Notes under the pieces: generated by a model
What the model was told of the DNA's origin: nothing
The model's database searches: none
The model's input: the letters and a program-made list of their open reading frames with translations, nothing else
Shown here: positions 45,015-52,090 of the stretch, in pieces
Numbering within the stretch: position 1 is the stretch's first letter
Layout of the letters: every line of letters starts with the position of its first letter
From: Chlorobiota bacterium
Lineage (GTDB): Bacteria; Bacteroidota; Bacteroidia; Bacteroidales; F082
Direction of reading: 5' to 3'
Assembly: GCA_030596395.1 (NCBI GenBank)
Contig: JAUVKF010000001.1
Coordinates: forward strand, 89,065-153,064
Length of the DNA stretch: 64,000 bases
Made by a program: the position numbers and the translations under genes

Positions 45015-45141
45015 AAAGAAGAAGAAAAAAGAGGATATTAAACGTCCTAAGAAAGACATTAAAATTGACAAAGGACAACCTAAATTTAAAGAAGTTCTTA
45101 CTACAATTATTAAGAAAGCTGAAGATAAGGCAAATAATTAG
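45007..45141 (+). CDS. Small basic companion ORF of the IS1595 element
   Basis: A GTG at 45007 overlaps the transposase end by 8 bp and opens a 44-residue frame starting with lysines (KKKKKKEDIKRPKKDIK) and ending FKEVLTTIIKKAEDKANN. Short Lys-rich ORFs downstream of IS1595-type transposases are known in Bacteroidota. The role is unknown; nucleic-acid binding is possible. Moderate confidence because of its small size. Confidence 0.55.
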   Translation: MTKKKKKKEDIKRPKKDIKIDKGQPKFKEVLTTIIKKAEDKANN

Positions 45142-45157
45142 TATGTTTGTAAATGGA

Positions 45158-45183
45158 AAAAGGGAAGCGCTAACTTCCCTTTT
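45158..45183 (+). terminator. Terminator after the IS operon
   Basis: AAAAGGGAAG, a six-base loop and CTTCCCTTTT form a perfect 10-bp stem ending in four T, 17 bp after the small ORF. Confidence 0.7.
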
Positions 45184-45322
45184 CCGACGGTTAGGACGTC
45201 TTCACAAGTTGATGAGACTTGATTTAAGCGTCCAGTTCATTCACTTAAATTGTCCCGTCTGATAGCGGTAAATGAACCGCCCGTTTAAGAACGATAAAGC
45301 ACTCTCTAAGAGTGCTTTTTTT
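45184..45322 (+). ncRNA. Candidate structured noncoding segment ending in a terminator
   Basis: No ORF is seen. Three predicted stems line up: CAAGT/ACTTG (45205-45221) enclosed by GGACG/CGTCC (45194-45233), then CTTAAA/TTTAAG (45244-45289) enclosing GCGGT/ACCGC (45265-45280). A strong hairpin with T-run closes it. This looks like a small RNA or the structured end of the IS element. No promoter is identified, so transcription is not shown. Confidence 0.4.
45296..45322 (+). terminator. Rho-independent terminator
   Basis: AAAGCACTCT, a CTA loop and AGAGTGCTTT form a perfect 10-bp stem followed by more T (plus-strand orientation). Confidence 0.85.
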
Positions 45323-45336
45323 ATTTAAGAACATTA

Positions 45337-45792
45337 CTAAATATTAATTTCTTTAGATTTTTTAGTAACTAATAATTTCTTATCATACATATGATTAGGC
45401 TTTACATTGCCATCATCATCTAACCATTCTTTTGATCCCCAAAAAGTATTCCTTCTTGAATCACCAATGGTAATATTAGTTAGATTGCCACCAACGGCTT
45501 TAGCTCTGGACAGAACAACAGAAATGCGGATACTTAATTTCCCTTTTTCTTTATCAGAATAATTTTTAAGAACATTAGTAATCTCACTGTTATGTAGAAA
45601 TCTATTTTCCTTCTTAATTGTATAAGCAATTTGCTTTATATATGATTCATTAGAAGGAAAAGCATCATCTATATCAGCTTCAATAGTAGTATGTACATCA
45701 GCAGTACCATACGATTCTAATAAAACCTCAATTGCGTTTAATCTCTTTTGTAATGAGGCTTTCTCTCTTTTTAATTCATTAATAAAGTCCAT
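45337..45792 (-). CDS. Hypothetical island protein, 151 aa
   Basis: This ATG-started frame has an N-terminal coiled coil (about 1-30, ELKREKASLQKRLNAIEVLL). It is followed by a winged-helix-like part (about 55-130: SYIKQIAYTIKKENRFLHNSE, LSRAKAVGG, NTFWGSKEWLDDDGN). The shape suggests a DNA- or protein-binding factor, but I recognise no named family. It lies between the structured segment and the tRNA-like sequence and is AT-rich like the rest of the island. Confidence 0.6.
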   Translation of the reverse strand: MDFINELKREKASLQKRLNAIEVLLESYGTADVHTTIEADIDDAFPSNESYIKQIAYTIKKENRFLHNSEITNVLKNYSDKEKGKLSIRISVVLSRAKAVGGNLTNITIGDSRRNTFWGSKEWLDDDGNVKPNHMYDKKLLVTKKSKEINI

Positions 45793-45852
45793 AATATTTA
45801 ACTTTTATTTGTATATATATAATATATATTGTACATTTGCAATAACAAAAAG

Positions 45853-45921
45853 TGGAGCAGGAGGGAATCAAACCCTCTATTTTTAGGTGCGAAGCCAAAA
45901 AAAATCAAATCTGACTGCCCC
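45853..45921 (-). other. Degenerate tRNA-like sequence
   Basis: On the minus strand a 7-bp acceptor-like stem GGGGCAG/CTGCTCC closes the segment. Adjacent to its 3' side is a T-arm-like GAGGG-TTTGATT-CCCTC. A 7-nt loop CTTCGCA sits where an anticodon loop would be. The D-arm is absent and the T-loop C56 is replaced by T, so a functional tRNA is unlikely. It may be a remnant of a tRNA used as an integration site. Confidence 0.4.
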
Positions 45922-45949
45922 AACTTTTTTGTTAATTATTTAAAACATC

Positions 45950-45985
45950 AAAAGTCATCTGGTTTCGTAGCTCGGTGACTTTTTT
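45950..45985 (+). terminator. Hairpin terminator
   Basis: AAAAGTCATC (45950-45959) and GGTGACTTTT (45974-45983) pair over 10 bp including one G-U, followed by further T. Confidence 0.65.
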
Positions 45986-46158
45986 GCTTTAGATGGGATC
46001 AAAGATACATAAAAAATTAAGGCAGTCAATACAAGAAATAGAAAAAAGATCATGGAAAGGCATATAGAAGTTTAGAAATTACAAAATTGTATATGTTTTT
46101 TGTGTCTACTTTGTATTACACAATAGGTGTTTCAGGACAATTATTATGGATTTGAAAG

Positions 46159-47190
46159 TTGTTTAAAGTTGTTAATAATTTTTTCCAAAAAAAATTAATT
46201 GCCAAGTGGGTTACACAGATATATCATTGCCTTTTTTTTTGCTTAGTTTTCTCTAGTAGTAATTTGAGATCGCAATCATTAGAAGATGGATTACTGATTT
46301 ACTATAGTTGGGATTCAACTTTTCTTGATCAAAGTGATAATGAATTTGATCCATACTTTGTTAATGCAACTTTTATTGAAGACAGGCATGGAAAATCTTC
46401 AAAAGATCTCTATTTCAATGGGATAGATGAATATATTACATTGCCAAATAGTAATGATTTGCTGCCTCCTTTTCCACTAAGTTTTTCATTCTGGTTTAAA
46501 CTTGATGATTTAACACCTGAACATGGAGTTTTATTTGATAATGATTTTAATGAATTTACGCATTCAGGAGTTATGATGAATATTAGTTCTTCTCAAAGAC
46601 TTGGAATAGCTTTTGGTAATGGGCAAGGTTTTTACTTATCTGCCAGAAAAACCTTTCTTACTGATATTCATTTAGAAGCAGAGAGATGGTATTATGCTAC
46701 TGGTGTTTTTCATAACCGATTTGATATGCGAATTTTTATTAATGGAGAAGAGCAGAACGGATTACTTGATGGATCAGCTGAAAATATGGTATATGTTGAA
46801 GGTGTAGGAAATATTGGCAGACAGGATGCAAATTACCAACTTCTTCCTTATCATTTTAAGGGTTTTATGGATGAATTCAGGTATTGGAACAGAGGTCTTT
46901 CAAATGATGAAGTAAGATTGCTTTACGAAGAAGAAACCTTATCTGTGAACGAAGTTGATGGACATACAGTGAGAATATTCCCCAATCCTGTTAATGACCT
47001 TCTTAACATAACAACAAATTCGTCAGACAATCCTAATATCAGAATTTTCAATCAGTATAGCAAACTTATAATTGCCAAACTAAATACAAAGCAACTACGA
47101 ACTAATTTTTTATCCTCTGGGATTTATATTCTTGAAATTGAGCAAATTGATACTGGACTTAAAGAGCGAATAAAACTACTTAAACATTGA
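46159..47190 (+). CDS. Secreted LamG-domain protein with T9SS domain
   Basis: This 343-residue protein has no ATG in its N-terminal part; the frame opens after a TGA with TTG at 46159. A hydrophobic signal-like stretch (about 21-38, ending SQS) follows. A LamG/concanavalin-like domain (about 40-250) has LYFNGIDEYITLPNSNDLL, FSFWFKL, RWYYATGVF, MRIFINGEE and FMDEFRYWNRGLSNDEVRLLY. The last 80 residues (VRIFPNPVNDLLNITTNS, FLSSGIYILEI) are a T9SS type A sorting domain. LamG domains bind sugars or proteins. The unusual start may mean a rare start codon or a damaged 5' end. Confidence 0.85.
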   Translation: MFKVVNNFFQKKLIAKWVTQIYHCLFFCLVFSSSNLRSQSLEDGLLIYYSWDSTFLDQSDNEFDPYFVNATFIEDRHGKSSKDLYFNGIDEYITLPNSNDLLPPFPLSFSFWFKLDDLTPEHGVLFDNDFNEFTHSGVMMNISSSQRLGIAFGNGQGFYLSARKTFLTDIHLEAERWYYATGVFHNRFDMRIFINGEEQNGLLDGSAENMVYVEGVGNIGRQDANYQLLPYHFKGFMDEFRYWNRGLSNDEVRLLYEEETLSVNEVDGHTVRIFPNPVNDLLNITTNSSDNPNIRIFNQYSKLIIAKLNTKQLRTNFLSSGIYILEIEQIDTGLKERIKLLKH

Positions 47191-47250
47191 TTTTAATATC
47201 ATCCACTAAATTCTTTTATTATTGTTATAGCACAGAAATAAAAAGAAAAA

Positions 47251-48318
47251 ATGAAAAAGCTACTACTTTTTTTAACAATTATTTTTACAATTAATATAAC
47301 AATTGCTCAAATTCCTACCGAAGGCCTAATCGGATATTGGCCTTTTACTGGAAATCCCGCGGATAGTAGTGGTAATAGTAATGATGGAATTTTGCATGGG
47401 CCATTATTAACTAACGACAGGTATATGATTGAAAATAGAGCCTATTCTTTTAACCACATCAATGATGATTATATTGAAACAAATATTGAAGATGCAAATC
47501 TGACAAATTACACGGCTTTAGGATGGTATTATTGGAATGGTAAACATAATTCACACGCGATTGGCACGTTTCTAACCAGCAACAAAGGTTGGTGCTGGAA
47601 AGCGTATGATGATAAAGTACGCCTGTTACATAATAATACTGTCATTTATTCCACATATGATATTGTGCCTTATACATGGTTTCATGTGGCAATCAGATTT
47701 GATAGTACGGAAGCAAGCATATTTATAAATGGAAAGAAAAACATATCTGACACCGCTTCTGTTACTACTGGTGAGGATTTTTTGATTGGTGCAATACCTA
47801 AATATACAACAACATATAACTGGGACGGAATAATTGATGATGTTTTCTTATATGACAGAGCTCTTGACTCAAACGAAATATACGGTATTTACACTGAAGG
47901 AGTTTGTAATGAAATAATATATGATACAATTACTTTTTATGATACAATAGCAATTTATGATACTATCATCGAATACGATACAATAGTTTTTTACGACAGC
48001 ATTGCTGTAACTGATACTTTAATAATTGATGTTGAAATTACTCTTACAAGAGATGATCTTGTTATCAATACAGTTAAAGTGTTTCCAAATCCTGCGAAAG
48101 ATAAACTATACATTAACACAGGCTATTTTTATTCAGAGATGTCTGATTACACCTTCAAAATTGTAAATTTAAATGGCGAAAAAATATTCGAATCTAAATT
48201 TAACAGCAGCGAATTTGTAATCAATATAAATGACTTCGGGGAAACCGGGCTATTCTTTGTCCAGATTATTGACCCAGATCAAAACATAATTGATGTAAGA
48301 AAAATACTCTTGTATTAA
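47251..48318 (+). CDS. Secreted LamG-domain protein with YDT-repeat linker and T9SS domain
   Basis: This 355-residue protein starts at an ATG with a clear signal peptide (about 1-19). A LamG domain (about 22-220) has LIGYWPFTGNPADSSGNSNDG, TWFHVAIRFDS, ASIFINGK and GIIDDVFLYDRALDSNEI. A linker (about 224-258) repeats a YDTI-x-x unit, and a T9SS sorting domain (VFPNPAKDKLYIN, GETGLFFVQII, about 275-355) ends it. It lies 60 bp after the other LamG gene and is probably a paralogue. The linker is a short tandem repeat likely to vary in copy number. Confidence 0.9.
   Translation: MKKLLLFLTIIFTINITIAQIPTEGLIGYWPFTGNPADSSGNSNDGILHGPLLTNDRYMIENRAYSFNHINDDYIETNIEDANLTNYTALGWYYWNGKHNSHAIGTFLTSNKGWCWKAYDDKVRLLHNNTVIYSTYDIVPYTWFHVAIRFDSTEASIFINGKKNISDTASVTTGEDFLIGAIPKYTTTYNWDGIIDDVFLYDRALDSNEIYGIYTEGVCNEIIYDTITFYDTIAIYDTIIEYDTIVFYDSIAVTDTLIIDVEITLTRDDLVINTVKVFPNPAKDKLYINTGYFYSEMSDYTFKIVNLNGEKIFESKFNSSEFVININDFGETGLFFVQIIDPDQNIIDVRKILLY
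47920..48021 (+). repeat. 18-bp in-frame tandem repeat encoding YDT-type units
   Basis: About five degenerate copies of an 18-base unit encode YDTITF, YDTIAI, YDTIIE, YDTIVF, YDSIAV and a final TDTLII, forming the spacer of the LamG protein. Confidence 0.85.
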
Positions 48319-48333
48319 TAGAATCTTTGGTAA

Positions 48334-49290
48334 TTATTCAATCACCCTGTATCTCATTTTTTCAGCCTTCGATTGCCGGATGCTTGCATTTAACTCAAAT
48401 CCTATTAATAGGATAAAAGCATTATAATAAAGCCAAACCAATAAGATAATAATCGAGCCAATGGAACCGTACAAAAGATTGTAGCGTGCGAAGTTCTCAA
48501 AATACATTTTCAGTAAAATTCCACCGCCCACAAACAATGTGGTTGCCAATATTGACCCAGCCGAAAAGAACCTGTATTTATTCTGCTTTTTGTCTTTTGG
48601 CTGGCCAAAATAGTATAACACCGAAATACTTAATAATAAGAAGATGATGGTGATTAGCCATCGTAATGTTGTAAGCCAGAAAATAGTAACCTGGCTGGTA
48701 ATGATACCCTGTTGAGTTAAGATGGAAATGGTAAGCTTACCAAATCCCAGTAATGCCATTGCCATAAATATTAACATCGACAAGCCAGTCATTAAAAAGA
48801 AGGCTCTTATTTTTTGTTTCCACCAGGGCCAGAGTTCAATTTCATGATAGCTTTGACCAAACCCTTCCAAAATTGCGTCAACACCATTTGTCGCAAAATA
48901 TATGGCCATTACAAACACGGCTGATAATAATCCGGTTGATGACCGGCTTACAATTTCTACAATGGTACTTTCGGCCAAAATATATATTTCACCAGGTATT
49001 AATTCACTCATAAGCTCTAAAAGGTCAGCCTGGTAGTTTTCAGAAGTAACAAAAGGAATTAATGTAAACAAAAAGAGAATGAACGGGATAAGTGCCAGGA
49101 AGAAATTAAATGCGATGGCAGCTGCACGGTATGTTAAAACTCCTTTGAATAATCCCCTGATAAAAAACACAAGGACATCATACAATGGCATGCCGTCAAA
49201 CCCTGGCAACACAATAAAGCTTAGCCTGTTGTGTAACCAGTGTTCAATGGTTGAAATGATATATTTTAATCTGATCAGTATTGCCTCCAA
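48334..49290 (-). CDS. YihY/BrkB-family inner membrane protein
   Basis: This 318-residue protein with about six predicted helices matches the YihY/UPF0761 (formerly virulence factor BrkB) family: LTYRAAAIAFNFFLALIPFILFL (about 53-75), VFVMAIYFATNGVDAILEGF (about 124-143) and a C-terminal GSIGSIIILLVWLYYNAFILLIG (about 273-295). The function of the family is unsettled. No ATG is available upstream (a TAA is in frame), so TTG at 49290 is the likely start. It converges on the LamG genes. Confidence 0.87.
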   Translation of the reverse strand: MEAILIRLKYIISTIEHWLHNRLSFIVLPGFDGMPLYDVLVFFIRGLFKGVLTYRAAAIAFNFFLALIPFILFLFTLIPFVTSENYQADLLELMSELIPGEIYILAESTIVEIVSRSSTGLLSAVFVMAIYFATNGVDAILEGFGQSYHEIELWPWWKQKIRAFFLMTGLSMLIFMAMALLGFGKLTISILTQQGIITSQVTIFWLTTLRWLITIIFLLLSISVLYYFGQPKDKKQNKYRFFSAGSILATTLFVGGGILLKMYFENFARYNLLYGSIGSIIILLVWLYYNAFILLIGFELNASIRQSKAEKMRYRVIE

Positions 49291-49365
49291 GAGGATGTGG
49301 TTTAGTGTTGTTTATTTTATCTTATCATAAAAAATTTTGTTGCTCATCTTCTTAAAGATAATGTT

Positions 49366-49499
49366 TTGGAGTGATGGAGTATTGGATGAATGGAATAGAT
49401 ATACAAAGTTTTGCCTTTTCATTTTTAAATTTGAGATAACACTGATTTGTTTATAATCATTTCTCCTCCATTTCTTCAATCCTCCACTATTCCATTATT
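49366..49499. repeat. TGGAGTA-like inverted repeat, copy C
   Basis: The left arm (49366-49403) reads TTGGAGTGATGGAGTATTGG and beyond. The right arm (49463-49499) is the complementary CTCCTCCAT...TCCTCCACTATTCCATT series and runs into the nadC stop codon. Same family as 19871-19953 and 31475-31540. Confidence 0.7.
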
Positions 49500-50331
49500 T
49501 AATAGCTTTCAAACTCAAATCAAGGCTCTTTATCTGGTGTGTTAACGCACCCACCGAAATAAAATCCACACCTGTTTCGGCATATTCTCTGATGTTTTCA
49601 ATCGTGATACCTCCAGAGGCCTCGGTTTCATACTCATGATTAATGATCTGTACGGCCATTAACAAATCCTCCGGTGTAAAATTATCGAGCATAATCCTGT
49701 CGATGCCCCCTGTTTCCATAGCCTCCCTTAATTCCTGAAAATTCCGAACCTCAATCTCAATTTTCAGGTCCTTATTATTGTTGCTCAGGTATTCATTTGT
49801 CGCCATTATTGCCTGAGTAATACCACCGGCAAAATCAACATGGTTGTCTTTGATCATAATCATGTCATATAAACCAAAACGGTGATTATGCCCGCCCCCG
49901 ATTTGAACAGCCATTTTCTCGATTGCACGGTTAACCGGTGTCGTTTTGCGGGTATCCAGGATTTTGGTTTTTAATCCTTCAAGTTTCCTGACCATTTTGT
50001 AAGTAAAAGTGGCAATTCCGCTCATGCGCTGGATGAAGTTCAGGGCGGTGCGTTCTGCTGACAAAATAGATTGCGCGTTTCCTTCCACTACAAGCACCGG
50101 GTCACCTTCCCTGATGATATTTCCATCTTTCTTAATGATCTCTACCTGAATGCCCGTGTCAACCGCTTTGAATACTTTGATTGCGACATCAACACCAGCC
50201 AGAATTCCATTTTGCTTTGCGATTAACTGCGCTTTTCCGAAAGCGCTATCAGGAATTGTAGCCAGGGATGTGTGATCACCATCACCCAGGTCTTCAATCA
50301 AAGCCTGTTTTACAATTTCATCAATTGTCAT
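49495..50331 (-). CDS. nadC: Nicotinate-nucleotide diphosphorylase (quinolinate PRTase)
   Basis: This 278-residue enzyme makes nicotinate mononucleotide from quinolinate and PRPP in de novo NAD synthesis. Family motifs: EDLGDGDHTS (about 13-22), LSAERTALNFIQRMSGIAT (about 88-106), ILDTRKTTP (about 122-130), GGGHNHRFGLYDMIMIKDNH (about 144-163), IEVEVRN-like IEIEVRN (about 191) and ASGGITIENI (about 238-247). The stop codon lies within the right arm of a repeat. nadA and nadB are not in this window. Confidence 0.96.
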   Translation of the reverse strand: MTIDEIVKQALIEDLGDGDHTSLATIPDSAFGKAQLIAKQNGILAGVDVAIKVFKAVDTGIQVEIIKKDGNIIREGDPVLVVEGNAQSILSAERTALNFIQRMSGIATFTYKMVRKLEGLKTKILDTRKTTPVNRAIEKMAVQIGGGHNHRFGLYDMIMIKDNHVDFAGGITQAIMATNEYLSNNNKDLKIEIEVRNFQELREAMETGGIDRIMLDNFTPEDLLMAVQIINHEYETEASGGITIENIREYAETGVDFISVGALTHQIKSLDLSLKAIK

Positions 50332-50406
50332 TTTGGAGTTGGTTTCTTAATCAAATATACGAATAAATAACAAGTATTTATTTCCGCAAATATGGACAAT
50401 ATACAA

Positions 50407-50435
50407 TTGTAACTGTGTAATTAAGTTTAATTTTG
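50407..50435 (+). promoter_or_regulatory. Promoter of the SDR gene
   Basis: TTG (50407-50409), an 18-bp spacer and TAATTTTG (50428-50435) match the Bacteroidota -33/-7 promoter, 17 bp before the ATG. Confidence 0.6.
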
Positions 50436-50452
50436 GAGGAGATATTTTTAAT

Positions 50453-51157
50453 ATGAACATACTTATCACTGGAGCCAGTAGAGGAATAGGCTATGCGCTT
50501 GCCTCAGCATTTATTGATGATCCGAACAATAAAGTGTTTGCAATTTCCCGCGATACGGAGAAGTTGAAAAAACTGGCCGAAGAAACTAATTCGAATAATA
50601 ACAAAGGCGATCTTTATTATTTGGGATTTGATTTATTATCAGATAACTATACTGAATCTTTGGTTCCATCAATCAAAAACAAACTTGGTTCTATTGATAT
50701 TTTAGTAAACAATGCAGGTGCATTGATCAACAATACATTTGATCAACTATCGGATGAAGATTTCGATACAATTTTTAATATGAATGTAAAAAGTCCTTTT
50801 CGCCTGGTCAGGGATTTACTTCCAATTTTTAATAAACCTGCACATATTGTCAATATATCAAGCATGGGTGGCGTTCAGGGCAGTGTTAAATTCCCCGGAT
50901 TATCGCTATACAGTGCCAGTAAAGGTGCCCTGGCTGTTTTAACCGAGTGCCTGGCAGAAGAACTGAAAGACCGTGAAATAAAAGTAAATGCGCTGGCTAT
51001 TGGGGCCGTTCAAACAGAAATGCTTTCTGAGGCATTTCCAGGATATGAAGCGCCTGTTCAACCTGATGAGATGGCTGATTTTATAAAAATTTTCGCATTA
51101 ACCGGACATCAATATTTCAATGGAAAAATTCTTCCGGTTTCACTTTCCACACCATAA
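50453..51157 (+). CDS. Short-chain dehydrogenase/reductase (SDR)
   Basis: This 234-residue Rossmann enzyme has the cofactor motif ITGASRGIGYALA (about 4-16), the NNAG-type motif LVNNAGALI (about 84-92), catalytic Ser in VNISSMGG (about 138-145) and the YSASKGALA active site (Tyr about 157, Lys about 161). PG-type VQTEML follows. It oxidises or reduces an unknown alcohol/ketone with NAD(P). A GGAGG sequence before the start resembles a Shine-Dalgarno site, uncommon in this phylum. Confidence 0.92.
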   Translation: MNILITGASRGIGYALASAFIDDPNNKVFAISRDTEKLKKLAEETNSNNNKGDLYYLGFDLLSDNYTESLVPSIKNKLGSIDILVNNAGALINNTFDQLSDEDFDTIFNMNVKSPFRLVRDLLPIFNKPAHIVNISSMGGVQGSVKFPGLSLYSASKGALAVLTECLAEELKDREIKVNALAIGAVQTEMLSEAFPGYEAPVQPDEMADFIKIFALTGHQYFNGKILPVSLSTP

Positions 51158-51175
51158 TTGTATTCGGAATAAAAT

Positions 51176-51183
51176 TATTTTTG
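51176..51183 (+). promoter_or_regulatory. Candidate -7 element of the RseC-like gene
   Basis: TATTTTTG ends only 7 bp before the ATG at 51191, so a transcript from it would be nearly leaderless. Confidence 0.4.
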
Positions 51184-51190
51184 CTGGGTT

Positions 51191-51610
51191 ATGAGTAAGG
51201 TGGTAATCACACATCCTGGCATTATAAAAAATCTAACCAGTAATAAGGCAGAGGTGTCAATTATTGTCAATTCAAGCTGTGCCTCATGTGAAGTGAAAAG
51301 CTCATGCTCTATTAGTGATGCGAAGGAGAAAATCATTGAAATAAGTTTGTCGCCATCGGATAAGTACGAAATGGGACAGCACGTGATGGTTGAAATGAAG
51401 CAATCGATGGGTTCATGGGCTGTTTTGATCGGCTATTTTTTTCCGTTCCTGTTTGTTTTGATCGGATTGATCGTATTTACTTCGGTTGGAATTGACGAAG
51501 GGATATCAGCATTACTTTCATTAAGTATTTTAATTCCTTATTATCTGGTGTTGTATTTAACCAGGGATATACTCAGTAAGCGGTTTACCTATTCCATGGA
51601 ACCCAACTGA
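51191..51610 (+). CDS. RseC/MucC-like (SoxR-reducing system) protein
   Basis: This 139-residue protein has an N-terminal beta domain with a Cys motif SSCASCEVKSSCSI (about 28-41; Cys at about 30, 33 and 39), a redox-type site. Two membrane helices follow (about 77-97 and 104-124). In E. coli RseC works with the Rsx (Rnf) complex to reduce SoxR. Here the gene lies about 480 bp upstream of rnfBCDGEA on the same strand, consistent with a role in Rnf assembly or regulation. Confidence 0.85.
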   Translation: MSKVVITHPGIIKNLTSNKAEVSIIVNSSCASCEVKSSCSISDAKEKIIEISLSPSDKYEMGQHVMVEMKQSMGSWAVLIGYFFPFLFVLIGLIVFTSVGIDEGISALLSLSILIPYYLVLYLTRDILSKRFTYSMEPN

Positions 51611-51722
51611 TTTATTAAAAATCAAGGGTTAAAACAACAAATCAGTCTGAAATTATTTACTACCGAAATTAGCATTTTATCGCCGTTAAGTGTTAAGAGT
51701 TATAAGTTTTAGAATTTAGTGT

Positions 51723-51737
51723 ATACTGTAACAGTAT
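51723..51737. promoter_or_regulatory. 15-bp perfect palindrome, possible operator
   Basis: ATACTGTAACAGTAT is symmetric about the central A. It sits within the arms of the larger inverted repeat upstream of rnf. No bound regulator is known. Confidence 0.35.
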
Positions 51738-52034
51738 CGAAATAATACCTAATAATTAACCATTAACTTATAACCTTTTGATTATCTCGATATAAAAAAC
51801 GAAAGACAGCTTTTATTACATTTTCAACTCCTGATTGGCGTTTAATCCTTATAAATTGTTGATTCCGATTAATTTAGAGTGTTTCTAAAGTAACCTTAAA
51901 ACATCTTGACTTTCAAGTTGTTTCAATATTTTTATTCGTTATTGCGAAAGACAAAAAATATATAGTGTTGTAATACAGGTGTCTATGGATGATTTTGTAA
52001 CACTTGGGTTTTATATTCATGTTTTTAAATATTA

Positions 52035-52042
52035 TATTTTTG
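52035..52042 (+). promoter_or_regulatory. Candidate -7 element of the rnf operon
   Basis: TATTTTTG matches TAnnTTTG, 48 bp before the rnfB GTG start. A correctly spaced -33 TTG was not found. Confidence 0.4.
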
Positions 52043-52090
52043 TGATTGCTTAAAAAAAGGCGTTTCAGGCCATTCAGTAAATAAAAAATC

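Larger units (their letters stand above)
45793..46158. other. Intergenic stretch with tRNA-like sequence and terminator
   Basis: This 366-bp stretch separates the island from the LamG genes. It holds the tRNA-like sequence (45853-45921) and the plus-strand terminator (45950-45985). The remainder is AT-rich and shows no ORF. Confidence 0.6.
51611..52090. other. Long leader region upstream of rnfB
   Basis: This 480-bp stretch has no gene. It holds an inverted repeat around GTTATAAGTT / AACTTATAAC (51684-51775) and, between the arms, a 15-bp perfect palindrome ATACTGTAACAGTAT (51723-51737). A TATTTTTG -7 element (52035-52042) lies near the end. The repeats could be a transposon-like relic or regulatory sites. 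Confidence 0.5.

Noticed and set aside
47920..48021. CRISPR-like short repeats
   Set aside because: The 18-bp units are in frame inside the LamG gene and have no spacers; they encode a protein linker.
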